From NCBI GenBank assembly GCA_900470155.1, contig UBZT01000020.1, positions 27,521-91,520 of the forward strand: a stretch of DNA of 64,000 nt, written 5' to 3'. The notes below the pieces were generated by a model. That model was given only the letters and a program-made list of their open reading frames with translations. It had not been told where the DNA came from and did not search any database. Within the stretch, counting starts at the first letter, position 1; each line of letters begins with the position of its first letter. The stretch comes from Hyphomicrobiales bacterium (lineage in GTDB: Bacteria > Pseudomonadota > Alphaproteobacteria > Rhizobiales > Rhizobiaceae). Shown here piece after piece: positions 26,272 to 36,031 of the stretch. Made by a program: the position numbers and the translations under genes.

Positions 26272-29200
26272 CGGAACTCGCCTCTTCGCTGTCGGCCGTC
26301 GACCATTCGGCGACGCGTGCCAGATGATCGTATTCGCCGCCGTATTTTGTCTGTTCCGCCGGGATCAGGCGCGAGACAAATCCGCGATCGCCTGATTGCA
26401 GCGACTGGACGAATTTTCCGAGTTCCTCGACCGCCTGAGCGGCCAATTCGGCTGCCGATTTGCGATTGTCGCCGCGGCCCGACAACTCGTTGTTGACCTG
26501 GTCCGCGCCGAAGCGCTCTCCAGGCCTCAAGCGCACATAGATCAGGTTCTCCGGCTTCAGCTGTCCGGCCGGACCGAACGCGCCCTCCATCAGCGCTGCG
26601 GCTTCCAGCGCCAGCTGCGGATCGAGCAGGCTGCGCGCCTGGGCAGCGCTTGGATTGAGGCCTGTCTTGTAGTCGATGATATCGGCATGGCCGCCGCCCT
26701 TGATGTCGATTCGGTCGGCGACGCCGCGGATGGTGATGTCGATCGGTTTCAACACGACATTGCCGCGCACCTCCGTCAGGGTTTTGCGGATTTCCGGTCG
26801 GCGTTCTCTTTCCCATTTGAGAAACGATTGCGCCACGCCATAGAACCGCTGCCGCCAGACGATGTCGATATGCAGCGGCAGACCTTCCTTCAGAAATTCC
26901 TCGTCAGTTATCCGATAGAGAATATCGAGGGCGTCTTTGCGTGCCGGATCGTGTCCCTCCCTGATGAAGCGATCGACGATCCCGTGATAGAGCGTGCCGC
27001 GTTCGGCTGCACCCGGATCCTCGTTGAACGGATCGACGGCATCGAGCCGGAGAATGCGTTTCGCATAGATCGCATAGGGGTCACGCCGGAAGCGGCCGAC
27101 CTCGCTGAAGGTGAAGGAGCGCGGCTGCAGGTCTGCCCGGGGTCTGGGTGCCGGTCTCTGCGCCGGCGCCTGGTTGTCGCCATGATCGAGCAGATCGACA
27201 TAACGACGATAGAGCTCGCCTCGGCGCTTCAGGTCTTTCTCAAAATCGGATCCACCCAGCGCCATCAGGCGCTGCAGCCAGCGTGAAGCGACCGTAGGTG
27301 CGGAACCCTGGCGCAGTGATCGGGAAAAGACGAGCTGCCGCGTGCCACAGGCCATCTCGAAATCATGCGCGACCTGGCCGATCTGGCGCTCCGGGGGCTC
27401 AAGGCCCACTTCGGTTTTCATCACGCGCGATAGGAAGGGATTGTTGGTGGTCTGGCCCGGCCAGCTGCCCTCGTTCATTCCGCCGATTACCATCATGTCG
27501 ACAGTCTGCAGCCGCGCTTCCAGTGTGCCGAAGATGAACACCCGCGGATGGCGCATTGCCTTTGGTTTGACGGCCTGTCCGGCCATTAATGCCGCAAGGA
27601 TATCGATCCATTGCGGGCCGTCGGCCTCGATGCGCCCTTCGGTCGCGATGACCTGAGTGAGAAGCTCGGCCAGCGTATCGCCTGCTTCTTCACCCCAGAT
27701 GCCGGCAAGGTCACCGCGCTCATCGACACAGACGGCCTCGATCACCCGGCCGGTGCGTTCCGCCCAATCGCCAAGCACCAGCCTGTTCGACAGCACGCGC
27801 CCATCCGGCGTGCGGACCAGCACGCCAACCAGAGGCTCCACCGCAGCCGTCACGCGCCGCGCCAGCTCGCGCGCGAGGTCGATGGCCTCATCGGACAGCG
27901 ATTGACGCCATTGCGGCGCGTGTCGATCGGTGAGATGGGCGGCCAATCCCTGCTCGAACAGCGGCTCCATTTCAGCCAGATCCAGCGACTTGATGCCACC
28001 GCGCAGCGCGACCGTTTCGAGCGCATCCGCAGCCATACGCGCGGTCTCGGCATCAAAGCCGAAGCGCGCAAGCGGGTGTTTGAGCAGCGAGACGATCGCC
28101 ACCGGGTCGCCCGGCCTCAGGCAGGCCTCGACCAGCACCTGGGTCAGCATGGCCTGTTGCGTACCGGTCAGTGGTGTACCGGCCGAATCGTCAGCCTGTA
28201 TGCCGAAGCGGGCGAGTTCTGCCATTACGCGTCGCGCCAATGCGCGATCCGGCGTGATCAGGGCGACGCGGCTTTCGCTGTCGGACCCGGGCTGTTCCAG
28301 ACCCAGCCGAAGCGCGATCGCGATGGCAGTCGCCTCCTCGCGCTCATTGGCCGCTTCGATCAGCGCGACATCGCGAAATGCAGCGACGAGGCGATCCGTG
28401 GCAAAACCGTCGCGCCACGCCTTCCAGCCATCGGTGGCCTCGGCCGGCGCCATGGCGCGCGACAGGATTTCGGCCCGATCGCGCAAGTCGGGATCGGGTT
28501 CTGCCAGGACTTGGACCTCGTCGCGGCCGATACCGATGTGTTTTATCAGATGGGCGAGACCGTATTGCGGATGTCCGCGCACGGCCGGATTGGACGGTGC
28601 ATCGAGAATCGAACGATCGTCGAGTTTGGCCCAGTCCGCGTCCGGCATGCTGGTGTCGAGCCCGGGCAGGACCACGACGCCGTGATCGAGCGTTGCAATG
28701 GCCGCGATCAGTTCGGCCGCGGCCGGTATGGAGCCCGTCGAGCCGGCGACGATGATCGGTCCCTCCGATCCCTGGCGACGCATTCGGTCGGCCTCAGCGC
28801 GCAGTACGGCATCGCGGTGGCGGGCAGGTGAAGAGCGCATCAGCTCCTCAAGCCGCGCCGGCCAGAATGCCGTGGCGATTTTCAGGAATTCCAGCGTCAG
28901 TTGCCACCAGGAGGCAAAGTTCTCGGCCTTCAGGTTGGACAGGCTTTTCCAGTCGCTGCCTTCCGTCTCTGCCGCTTCGATCAGTTCCGTCAGCGCGCGC
29001 GCCAGCCAGACGGCATCGGCCGGGCTTGCTGGTGCGACCAGCGGCGTATCGGCGTGGATAGACCGTACGATCTCCGGCAACTGGTTTCGCCAGGCGAGGA
29101 TCAGCCTGGCGAGTTCGAGCAGCATCACCGTTCCGCTGACCGGAGGCGCGAGATCGAGTGCCGAGGGCGCGTCGGTGTCGAAGAAACCACTGTCGTCCTC

Positions 29201-29455
29201 GGTTTCACCCAAGGTCCTGATTTGCGGCAGGATCGCCGAGCGGCCACCGAGCAGATCGACGAATTCCGAACGCAGGACGCGCGCCGCGCGCCGCGTCGGC
29301 ACAAGGATGGTCACCCTCGAGAGAGACAGTGGGTCGGTTGGATCGTAGCGATAGTCTTCGACAAGATCGCCGTCGATCAGTGCGCGTGTCAGCATCCGCA
29401 GGAAAGGCAGGCCTGCCGGAATGGTGAAGACGCGTGGTGTGCGGCCGCTCGCCAT
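26264..29455 (-). CDS. addB: Double-strand break repair protein AddB
   Basis: Second subunit of the AddAB helicase-nuclease, 1063 residues. The N-terminal half is an inactivated helicase-like region that scans for Chi; the C-terminal nuclease motif ADIIDYKTGLNP is clear. The iron-sulfur cluster cysteines known in Bacillus AddB are absent: the C-terminal domain from SFTFSEVGRFRRDPYAIYA to the end has no Cys. Begins 2 bases after the murU stop. Confidence 0.94.
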   Translation of the reverse strand: MASGRTPRVFTIPAGLPFLRMLTRALIDGDLVEDYRYDPTDPLSLSRVTILVPTRRAARVLRSEFVDLLGGRSAILPQIRTLGETEDDSGFFDTDAPSALDLAPPVSGTVMLLELARLILAWRNQLPEIVRSIHADTPLVAPASPADAVWLARALTELIEAAETEGSDWKSLSNLKAENFASWWQLTLEFLKIATAFWPARLEELMRSSPARHRDAVLRAEADRMRRQGSEGPIIVAGSTGSIPAAAELIAAIATLDHGVVVLPGLDTSMPDADWAKLDDRSILDAPSNPAVRGHPQYGLAHLIKHIGIGRDEVQVLAEPDPDLRDRAEILSRAMAPAEATDGWKAWRDGFATDRLVAAFRDVALIEAANEREEATAIAIALRLGLEQPGSDSESRVALITPDRALARRVMAELARFGIQADDSAGTPLTGTQQAMLTQVLVEACLRPGDPVAIVSLLKHPLARFGFDAETARMAADALETVALRGGIKSLDLAEMEPLFEQGLAAHLTDRHAPQWRQSLSDEAIDLARELARRVTAAVEPLVGVLVRTPDGRVLSNRLVLGDWAERTGRVIEAVCVDERGDLAGIWGEEAGDTLAELLTQVIATEGRIEADGPQWIDILAALMAGQAVKPKAMRHPRVFIFGTLEARLQTVDMMVIGGMNEGSWPGQTTNNPFLSRVMKTEVGLEPPERQIGQVAHDFEMACGTRQLVFSRSLRQGSAPTVASRWLQRLMALGGSDFEKDLKRRGELYRRYVDLLDHGDNQAPAQRPAPRPRADLQPRSFTFSEVGRFRRDPYAIYAKRILRLDAVDPFNEDPGAAERGTLYHGIVDRFIREGHDPARKDALDILYRITDEEFLKEGLPLHIDIVWRQRFYGVAQSFLKWERERRPEIRKTLTEVRGNVVLKPIDITIRGVADRIDIKGGGHADIIDYKTGLNPSAAQARSLLDPQLALEAAALMEGAFGPAGQLKPENLIYVRLRPGERFGADQVNNELSGRGDNRKSAAELAAQAVEELGKFVQSLQSGDRGFVSRLIPAEQTKYGGEYDHLARVAEWSTADSEEASSDD

Positions 29456-29457
29456 GG

Positions 29458-30189
29458 CTATGTGCTTCTGCTGATGCGCTGGATGGTCGCTTCCGCCTCA
29501 CCTATCGCCTCCGGCGTGCCGACGGTCAACCATTCGCCGTCGAGCTTCAGGCCATGCAGACGTCCGGCCGGAATAGCCCGATCGAAATAGATATTGAGAT
29601 TGAATGGTTCGGAAGGCGCGTCGGCGAGGAAATCGGGCGTCAGCACCAGTGCCCCAGCGTAGATGACAGGATTTGCATCGCCGGCTTTGTAACGGGTCAA
29701 ACGGCCATCGGGATGCAGCGAAAAATCGATTTTGCCATTGTGCCCGGTCGTCCGCTCCGGATCTGCGCAGAGCATGGCGATATCCATCGTATGAGGATCG
29801 AACATTGCCGCAAGCTGCCGCAAGTTGGAGGGCTCATCCTGTGGTTCGCCGATCCAGAAGAGATCGGCGTTCATCACGAATGCCGGTGAGGGGCTCAGCC
29901 GTTTCAAACCTTTGACCAAGCCGCCGCCGGAATCCATCAGTCGGTCGCGCTCGTCGGAAATCTTGATCTCGACGCCTGGATAAGCCCCGAGATGCGCTTC
30001 CATCTGGTCGGCATGGTGATGAACGTTGACCACCACCGTCTCGACGCCAGCCTCCGCAAGCGCTTCCAGAGCATAGTCTATCATCGCCTTGCCGCTGATT
30101 CTTACCAGGGGCTTTGGAATAGTGTCGGTAATCGGCCGCATCCGCGTGCCGAGACCGGCCGCGAGCACCATGGCTTGGGTGATTTTCAT
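29458..30189 (-). CDS. murU: MurU-like N-acetylmuramate-1-phosphate uridylyltransferase
   Basis: Nucleotidyltransferase of 243 residues with the signature MVLAAGLGTRMRP and the IPKPLV lysine motif; metal-binding residues lie in VMNADLFW. In Pseudomonas MurU and AmgK together reuse MurNAc and bypass MurA (target of fosfomycin). The neighbour upstream here carries an AmgK-like kinase domain, so MurU is the best assignment, although other sugar-1-phosphate nucleotidyltransferases are not excluded by sequence alone. Six-base gap to the kinase gene. Confidence 0.82.
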   Translation of the reverse strand: MKITQAMVLAAGLGTRMRPITDTIPKPLVRISGKAMIDYALEALAEAGVETVVVNVHHHADQMEAHLGAYPGVEIKISDERDRLMDSGGGLVKGLKRLSPSPAFVMNADLFWIGEPQDEPSNLRQLAAMFDPHTMDIAMLCADPERTTGHNGKIDFSLHPDGRLTRYKAGDANPVIYAGALVLTPDFLADAPSEPFNLNIYFDRAIPAGRLHGLKLDGEWLTVGTPEAIGEAEATIQRISRST

Positions 30190-30194
30190 TGTGA

Positions 30195-31724
30195 CTACGC
30201 CGCTGATTCGGGAAGTTCGATTCCAGCTTCAATACACCAGTCGCGCAAGGGGGCGAGTGCTGGATGTTCGAAAGCGACCGACAGATGCCGCAGCGTGCGC
30301 GGCATGTGCTTCATATAACCGTCTTTTCCGTCGCGCTCTTTCAACCGAACCCACAACCCACATAGCTTGCAGCCACGTTGGGCTGCCATGATCGCCCAAC
30401 TTTTCTGGAACAGCGCTTCATCGAAGGAGGGTGACAGCCGTCGCAGTGCGAGATAATCCGCCATCAACTGGTCCGCCAGCGGCCGGTCGACCGTCACCCG
30501 TGCATCCTGGACGATCGACGCGAGATCATAGGCCGATGGCCCGATCATCGCATCCTGGAAGTCGATGATGCCGATCCGGTCATGACCGGTCTTGTCGCCT
30601 CGCCAGATGATGTTCGGTGAATGGAAATCGCGCAGCACCAGCGAGGTTTCGCTGTCTGCAAGCTGATCGATCAGGTCATCCCAGATACCGAGATAGGACC
30701 GACGCTCATCGTCGCTGACGGCGAGACCATTACGTTTCCACGGCAGATGCCAGTCGATCAGCAATTCGACTTCCATCTTCATCGCGGTGCGGTCAAAATC
30801 CGGGATCTGATGGGTCAGGCCATCGGCAAGTGCGATGTCCCGTTCGAAAGACGTGCCATGGATGGCAGCAAGGCAGACGACGCTGGCGCGGTAACGGTCC
30901 GCGATCGGTCGGCCGGCCTCGTCCAGAATACCCTCGCTGCCGAGGTCCTCGAGCAACAATAAGCCGGCTTCGCAGTCGCTGGCCAGAATGGCCGGTGCCG
31001 AAAAGCCGCGCTCGCGCAGCGCCTGATCGATCGCGACGAATGGATAGACATCCTCCGCGATATGGGCAATCTGCGAATAGCGCTTGCCGTCGCGAATGAC
31101 GGGCCCGTTGGGCCGCTTTGGCGCGTCCATCAGCACGAGCCGTGCGTGTTCACCAACCGGATAGATGTATTCATAGGACCGTGTCGACGCGTCGCCCATC
31201 AGATGTCGGCGCCCGGCATTCCCGTAGCCGTTTTCGTCGAGAAAATGCCGGATCTGCAAGACCCGCCGGATCCTGGCAAGCTTCGCCTCCGGTCCGGATA
31301 TCGTCAGGTGACGGCCGCCTTCGGCCGTGAAGCCAAAGTGAATATCGACGGTCGATTTCGGCAAGGCCCTGCCGGCTTTGTCCGGCCACTCCACCAGACA
31401 TACCCCGGTCGCAATCGCTTCGTCGAAGCCAAGTTCGTCGAGTTCGCTCGGATCTGACAGCCGGTACAGATCGAAATGCGCGACCGGCAGCCGAAGATCG
31501 TAGCTCTGCACCAGCGTAAAGGTCGGACTGGGCACTTCCAGTTCGGGATCATCAGCGATGGCCCGAAGCAGCGCCCGACTGAGTGTCGATTTGCCGGCGC
31601 CCAGATCCCCGTGCAGGGCCAGGCAGTCGCCCGCCTGCACCACCAGCGCCAGATCCTCGCCCAGCCGCTTCGTTGCCGCTTCGTCCGGCAGGTCCAGGAT
31701 GATCGGGGGCAGGCGTTCGCTCAT
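30195..31724 (-). CDS. tsaE: Fusion of TsaE ATPase and AmgK-like sugar kinase
   Basis: A 509-residue two-domain protein. Residues 1 to about 160 are TsaE, the ATPase of the t6A37 tRNA-modifying complex, with Walker A HGDLGAGKST (residues 38-47), SPTFTLVQSY, and VEWPDKAG. From about residue 185 to the end is an aminoglycoside-phosphotransferase-fold kinase (DASTRSYEYIY, LLLLEDLG, catalytic LRDFHSPNIIW, metal-binding IIDFQDAMIGP) like the anomeric MurNAc/GlcNAc kinase AmgK. The ATG at 31724 overlaps the divL stop by 4 bases. The same fusion is known in Rhizobiales. Confidence 0.9.
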   Translation of the reverse strand: MSERLPPIILDLPDEAATKRLGEDLALVVQAGDCLALHGDLGAGKSTLSRALLRAIADDPELEVPSPTFTLVQSYDLRLPVAHFDLYRLSDPSELDELGFDEAIATGVCLVEWPDKAGRALPKSTVDIHFGFTAEGGRHLTISGPEAKLARIRRVLQIRHFLDENGYGNAGRRHLMGDASTRSYEYIYPVGEHARLVLMDAPKRPNGPVIRDGKRYSQIAHIAEDVYPFVAIDQALRERGFSAPAILASDCEAGLLLLEDLGSEGILDEAGRPIADRYRASVVCLAAIHGTSFERDIALADGLTHQIPDFDRTAMKMEVELLIDWHLPWKRNGLAVSDDERRSYLGIWDDLIDQLADSETSLVLRDFHSPNIIWRGDKTGHDRIGIIDFQDAMIGPSAYDLASIVQDARVTVDRPLADQLMADYLALRRLSPSFDEALFQKSWAIMAAQRGCKLCGLWVRLKERDGKDGYMKHMPRTLRHLSVAFEHPALAPLRDWCIEAGIELPESAA

Positions 31725-34264
31725 TCTGCGGCGGCGATGGCTTGCGGCACGCTGGCGGATGGGATGCGGCAATGCACGGTCGTGCCAAGGCCGGGAGCGC
31801 TGTCGATCGAAACCTTGCCGCTGTGCAGATTAACAAAGCTCTGCACGATGGACAGGCCGAGACCCGGTCCGCTGCGCTTTCCACCCTTGCCATGGGTCGA
31901 GAAACGATCGAACACCGTCGACAGCATCTCTTCGCTCATGCCGCAGCCCTTGTCGGTGACCGAGAAGACGAAATCAGTGTCTTCGCGCCAGCACTTCATC
32001 GCGACAACCGAGCCCTCGGGGGCAAAATTCACGGCGTTTGTCAGCAGCTTGATCAGGATCTGCTTGAGACGCTGCCGGTCCGCGATCACGTAGCCAAGCT
32101 GGCTGGCCGCAGCAATCTCCAAAGTCACGCCGCCTTCCTGCAGTCGATCGGTCATCTGCATCGAGACATCGTCGAGAAGATCGTTCAGATCGATCTCGGA
32201 ATAGTCGAGCTGCATGATGCCGGCATCGACCGTCGCCAGGTCGAGAATGTCGTTGACGATGGTCAAAAGGACGGAGGACGAGGTCGAGATATGGTCGACA
32301 TACTCGGCCTGTCGCTCGTTGAGCGGCCCGATCGTCGGTGTCTTGAGCAGATCGGTAAAGCCGATGATATTGGTCAGGGGCGAACGCAGCTCGTAGGAGA
32401 CGTGCTGAACGAAATCGTTCTTCAGTTCGTCTGCCTTGCGTAGCGCTTCGTTCTTCTCCTTCAGAGCCCGCTCGGCGCGAACACTGTCGGTCATGTTGAC
32501 GAAGGTCAGCATGGTCTGGGCATTCGGAAGTGGCGTGACCGCATAGTCGAGCACAAGTCCGGAATAGAGCTCCAATGTACCCTGACTGGAGGGGCGTTCG
32601 TCTTCGAAGCTGGTGATGATCTTGCCAAAGGCTTTCCAGCCGTCGGGCCGATCATAGGAGGGCGCGCAAGTCGCCTCGATCGCGCGGATATGTGTGCCGA
32701 CAGCGGTCTCGGCGTCGGACACGCCCCAGAGCGCACGGAACGCGGGGTTGGACAGCTGGATCCGGCCATCCGGACCGAACACGGCAACACCTTCAGAGAG
32801 GTGATCGATGGTTTCGCCCTGGACCTGGAGCAGGGTGTTGTAGCGTGTCTCGAGGTCGACCTGCTCGGTCAGGTTCTCGAAAACCCAGGTCGCGCCGCCT
32901 TGCGGATGCGTTGAAACGATGACGCGCAGGGTCTGACCATTCGGCAAATGCCAGAGATCGGTCTGGGTCTCCAGCGATCGATAGACGGAAAGCGTATTTT
33001 CCTTCCACGCCTTCCAGCTCAACTGCTCCGGCAATTTGTTGGCCGAGCGCAAACGGTCGAGAATTTCGGCATTGTCGGGTTTCGATTCGAGGAATTTCGG
33101 TTCCAGTGCCCAGAGCGCAACAAAGGCCTGATTGTAAAACTGTAGCCGGCGCTCGCCGTCGAAGATCGCAACGGGCGTTGCGAGATGGTCGAGAGTTTCT
33201 GCATGGCTTTTCAATGTTCGCGCCAGTTCCTCGCGCAACGCTTCGGCACCGGAAACATCGATCGCCATGCCGCAAGAACCGCTGGGTCCGCGAATATCCA
33301 CCACGTCGAAGAAAGTCCGCGCACCACGAACCGCTGTCGAGACGGTGTCGTGATAAGGTGATTCCGGTGTGGCGCTAGCCTTGATCTTCTCGCGTGTCAG
33401 GCTGCTGAGGACTTCACGTCCTTCCTTGATTGCCTGGTCGGGGGAGCTGGCTTCGACGGCTTCGCAATAGGCCTGGTTGACCCAGGTCAGGCGGCCGTCG
33501 ACGTCACGCTGCCAGACAGGCTGCTCGATCGAGTCGAGCAGGGATTCAAACGTTGCGATGGAGCTGCGCAGCCGATTGCGCTCGATCTTCAGTTCTGCCA
33601 GCTCTGCGCGCAGATTGTTGAGAGCGACAAAATGCGCAAAGGCCCGACCACCAGAGAGGCGGCCCTGAACCTCGATGACTTCGCCGCGGAGCGTCTCGAT
33701 TACCAGGTCGAAGGTTTTTGCATTTGAGCGCAGTTCTTCGATCGCCTTTTCGAGTTCGCTCGCCGAACTTGGCTTCAGCCAGCGTCCCAGGGCAAGGAAT
33801 TCGTTGTCCGATTGTGGAGCACCGGTATCGGCCGGCAGCTGGCCGAGAAATTCGGCCTTGCCGTTCTGCCCGTCCCACATCACGATCCGCCGACTGTTGT
33901 CGGCGATCACTGCATGATAGCCGGAGATCTTCTGCTGATTGTCTGACAGTGCCGAACGCATGTCGCGGTTTTCGCTGTCCAGGCGGTTGCGGTGGCGGAT
34001 CAGTTGGATAGCCGAAAACACGGTCGCCGATACGACGCCGATAACGAGTGCGTAGCCGGCCATATCGACGCTGGTAAGCAGGCGTGTCGCAGCGTCGTCA
34101 TTGCTTTGGGCATACGCAAGCGCCGGCAACAGACCGGCGAGCGCCGAACCGCTTGCCAGGATGCTGCGCCACGAAGCCACCGCGTGCTTGCGCGTGGTCG
34201 ATGCGAGGGATTGACCCTGTTTTTGTGTCGTTTGCCGCCAGAGGCCAGATTTAGACGCCGTCAT
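31721..34264 (-). CDS. divL: DivL-type tyrosine pseudo-kinase, cell-cycle regulator
   Basis: 847-residue membrane sensor of the histidine kinase family. An N-terminal membrane region (residues about 30-85) is followed by several PAS-like segments (VWQRDVDGRLTWVNQAY; PVAIFDGERRLQFYNQAF; GVAVFGPDGRIQLSNPAFRA), then the dimerisation helix FVQHVSYELRSPLTNIIGF and an HATPase domain (LLTNAVNFAPEGS, DKGCGMS, GLGLSIVQSFV). The phospho-accepting His is replaced by Tyr624, the mark of DivL, which in Caulobacter controls CckA and CtrA. ATG at 34264 follows GGGAGA. First gene before tsaE-amgK, murU, addB, addA. Confidence 0.9.
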   Translation of the reverse strand: MTASKSGLWRQTTQKQGQSLASTTRKHAVASWRSILASGSALAGLLPALAYAQSNDDAATRLLTSVDMAGYALVIGVVSATVFSAIQLIRHRNRLDSENRDMRSALSDNQQKISGYHAVIADNSRRIVMWDGQNGKAEFLGQLPADTGAPQSDNEFLALGRWLKPSSASELEKAIEELRSNAKTFDLVIETLRGEVIEVQGRLSGGRAFAHFVALNNLRAELAELKIERNRLRSSIATFESLLDSIEQPVWQRDVDGRLTWVNQAYCEAVEASSPDQAIKEGREVLSSLTREKIKASATPESPYHDTVSTAVRGARTFFDVVDIRGPSGSCGMAIDVSGAEALREELARTLKSHAETLDHLATPVAIFDGERRLQFYNQAFVALWALEPKFLESKPDNAEILDRLRSANKLPEQLSWKAWKENTLSVYRSLETQTDLWHLPNGQTLRVIVSTHPQGGATWVFENLTEQVDLETRYNTLLQVQGETIDHLSEGVAVFGPDGRIQLSNPAFRALWGVSDAETAVGTHIRAIEATCAPSYDRPDGWKAFGKIITSFEDERPSSQGTLELYSGLVLDYAVTPLPNAQTMLTFVNMTDSVRAERALKEKNEALRKADELKNDFVQHVSYELRSPLTNIIGFTDLLKTPTIGPLNERQAEYVDHISTSSSVLLTIVNDILDLATVDAGIMQLDYSEIDLNDLLDDVSMQMTDRLQEGGVTLEIAAASQLGYVIADRQRLKQILIKLLTNAVNFAPEGSVVAMKCWREDTDFVFSVTDKGCGMSEEMLSTVFDRFSTHGKGGKRSGPGLGLSIVQSFVNLHSGKVSIDSAPGLGTTVHCRIPSASVPQAIAAAE

Positions 34265-34442
34265 GGCTGTCTCCCGCGCAAGCGGGTCGCATTGTTGTAC
34301 CGACATGCTCGGTCTGTCTCCGTCTTATTATGTGCCGCATCGTCGACAAGACATCCGATTTCGCGTCCACGCCCGTCGGGCGGCCCACGAATCAAGGTCT
34401 AAACAATACCGCCGATAGAAAGTGTCGGGAAGGCCGGCGGGC
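34265..34442. other. divL upstream region
   Basis: About 180 bases between the divL start and the ahcY terminator. It should carry the divL promoter. I see no gene or convincing operator here. Confidence 0.4.
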
Positions 34443-34478
34443 AAAAAAGAAGGCGCGGCATTTGTCAATGCCGCGCCT
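34443..34478 (-). terminator. Terminator of ahcY
   Basis: Arms AGGCGCGGCATT (34451-34462) and AATGCCGCGCCT (34467-34478); on the minus strand the stem is followed by a T run (34448-34443). Confidence 0.88.
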
Positions 34479-34506
34479 ACCACATCTGGTATTATCCAGA
34501 GAATAA

Positions 34507-35904
34507 TTAATAGCGATAGTGTTCAGACTTGAAAGGACCCTGCTGCGTGACGCCGATATAGGCAGCCTGCTCGCCAGAAAGTTCTGTCAGCTTGACGCCG
34601 AGCTTGGCGAGATGCAGGCGGGCGACCTTTTCATCGAGGTGCTTGGGCAGGACATAGACGTCGTTCTTGTATTCGCCGGGCTTGGTGTAGAGCTCGATCT
34701 GGGCCAAGACCTGGTTGGTGAACGAGGCGCTCATGACGAAGGACGGGTGACCCGTGGCATTGCCGAGGTTCAGCAGGCGGCCTTCCGACAAGAGGATCAT
34801 CCGGTTGCCCTTCGGGAACTCGACCATGTCGACCTGTGGCTTGACGTTGGTCCACTTGAGGTTCTTCAGAGCGGCGACCTGGATCTCGTTGTCGAAGTGG
34901 CCGATATTGCCGACGATCGCCATGTCCTTCATCTCGCGCATATGCTCGATGCGGATGACGTCCTTGTTGCCTGTCGTGGTGATGAAGATGTCAGCCGATG
35001 CGACGACGTCTTCCAGCGTGACGACTTCAAAGCCGTCCATGGCTGCCTGCAGGGCGCAGATCGGATCGATTTCCGTGACCTTGACGCGGGCGCCGGCGCC
35101 GCGCAGCGATGCCGCAGAGCCCTTGCCGACGTCGCCGTAGCCGCAGACGACGGCGACCTTGCCGGCCATCATCACGTCGGTACCGCGGCGGATGCCGTCG
35201 ACCAGCGATTCCTTGCAGCCGTATTTGTTGTCGAACTTCGACTTGGTGACGCTGTCGTTGACGTTGATTGCCGGGAAGGGCAGGAGACCCTTCTTCGACA
35301 GTTCATAGAGACGGTGAACGCCGGTGGTGGTTTCTTCGGTGACGCCCTTGATGGCATCGCGCTGCTTGGTGAACCAACCCGGAGAAGCGGCCAGCCGCTT
35401 TTTGATCTGCGCGACCAGGATTTCTTCCTCTTCCGACTGCGGATTGGAAAGAACGTCTTCGCCGGCTTCGGCGCGGGCACCGAGCAGGATATACATGGTG
35501 GCGTCGCCGCCATCATCGAGGATCATGTTGGAGAAGCCACCATCGGTCCACTGGAAGATCTTGTCGGTATAGTCCCAGTACTCGGTCAGCGATTCGCCCT
35601 TGACGGCGAAGACCGGAATGCCGGCAGCGGCGATGGCAGCGGCAGCGTGATCCTGAGTGGAGAAAATGTTGCACGATGCCCAACGCACTTCAGCGCCGAG
35701 GGCGATCAATGTCTCGATCAAGACGCCAGTCTGGATCGTCATGTGCAGGGAGCCGGTGATGCGTGCACCCTTGAGCGGCTTGCTGTCGCCGAATTCGCTG
35801 CGGCAGGACATCAGGCCCGGCATTTCGGTTTCGGCGATGTCGAGTTCCTTGCGCCCGAAATCGGCAAGACCGATATCCGCGATGACGTAGTCGTGTTTGC
35901 TCAT
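34507..35904 (-). CDS. ahcY: S-adenosylhomocysteine hydrolase
   Basis: Removes SAH formed by methyltransferases, giving adenosine and homocysteine. 465 residues; substrate-binding GSLHMTIQTGVLIETL, the catalytic Lys/Asp region FPAINVNDSVTKSKFDN, NAD-binding CGYGDVGKGSA, and the C-terminal QQGPFKSEHYRY are all present. ATG at 35904 after CCGGAGAAC. It has its own promoter: a palindromic operator lies 130 bases upstream, next to the ptsH stop. Confidence 0.97.
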   Translation of the reverse strand: MSKHDYVIADIGLADFGRKELDIAETEMPGLMSCRSEFGDSKPLKGARITGSLHMTIQTGVLIETLIALGAEVRWASCNIFSTQDHAAAAIAAAGIPVFAVKGESLTEYWDYTDKIFQWTDGGFSNMILDDGGDATMYILLGARAEAGEDVLSNPQSEEEEILVAQIKKRLAASPGWFTKQRDAIKGVTEETTTGVHRLYELSKKGLLPFPAINVNDSVTKSKFDNKYGCKESLVDGIRRGTDVMMAGKVAVVCGYGDVGKGSAASLRGAGARVKVTEIDPICALQAAMDGFEVVTLEDVVASADIFITTTGNKDVIRIEHMREMKDMAIVGNIGHFDNEIQVAALKNLKWTNVKPQVDMVEFPKGNRMILLSEGRLLNLGNATGHPSFVMSASFTNQVLAQIELYTKPGEYKNDVYVLPKHLDEKVARLHLAKLGVKLTELSGEQAAYIGVTQQGPFKSEHYRY

Positions 35905-36031
35905 GGTGTTCTCCGGCTGAATGTGGCCCGGTTCCGGCATTCGACTGCAGGACCGATGCGAAGGTGCCGCCCGCAACGGTCATTGCGGGCCTTGCTCCGT
36001 CTTTAGCAGGGATCAGGGGTCTTGGCAATTA

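Noticed and set aside
34519..36006. Long plus-strand open frame opposite ahcY (495 codons)
   Set aside because: Antisense shadow produced by codon bias of ahcY; no start signal or family features.
35905..36031. Possible SAH riboswitch in the ahcY leader
   Set aside because: The leader can fold, but I could not place the conserved riboswitch core, and a protein operator explains regulation better.
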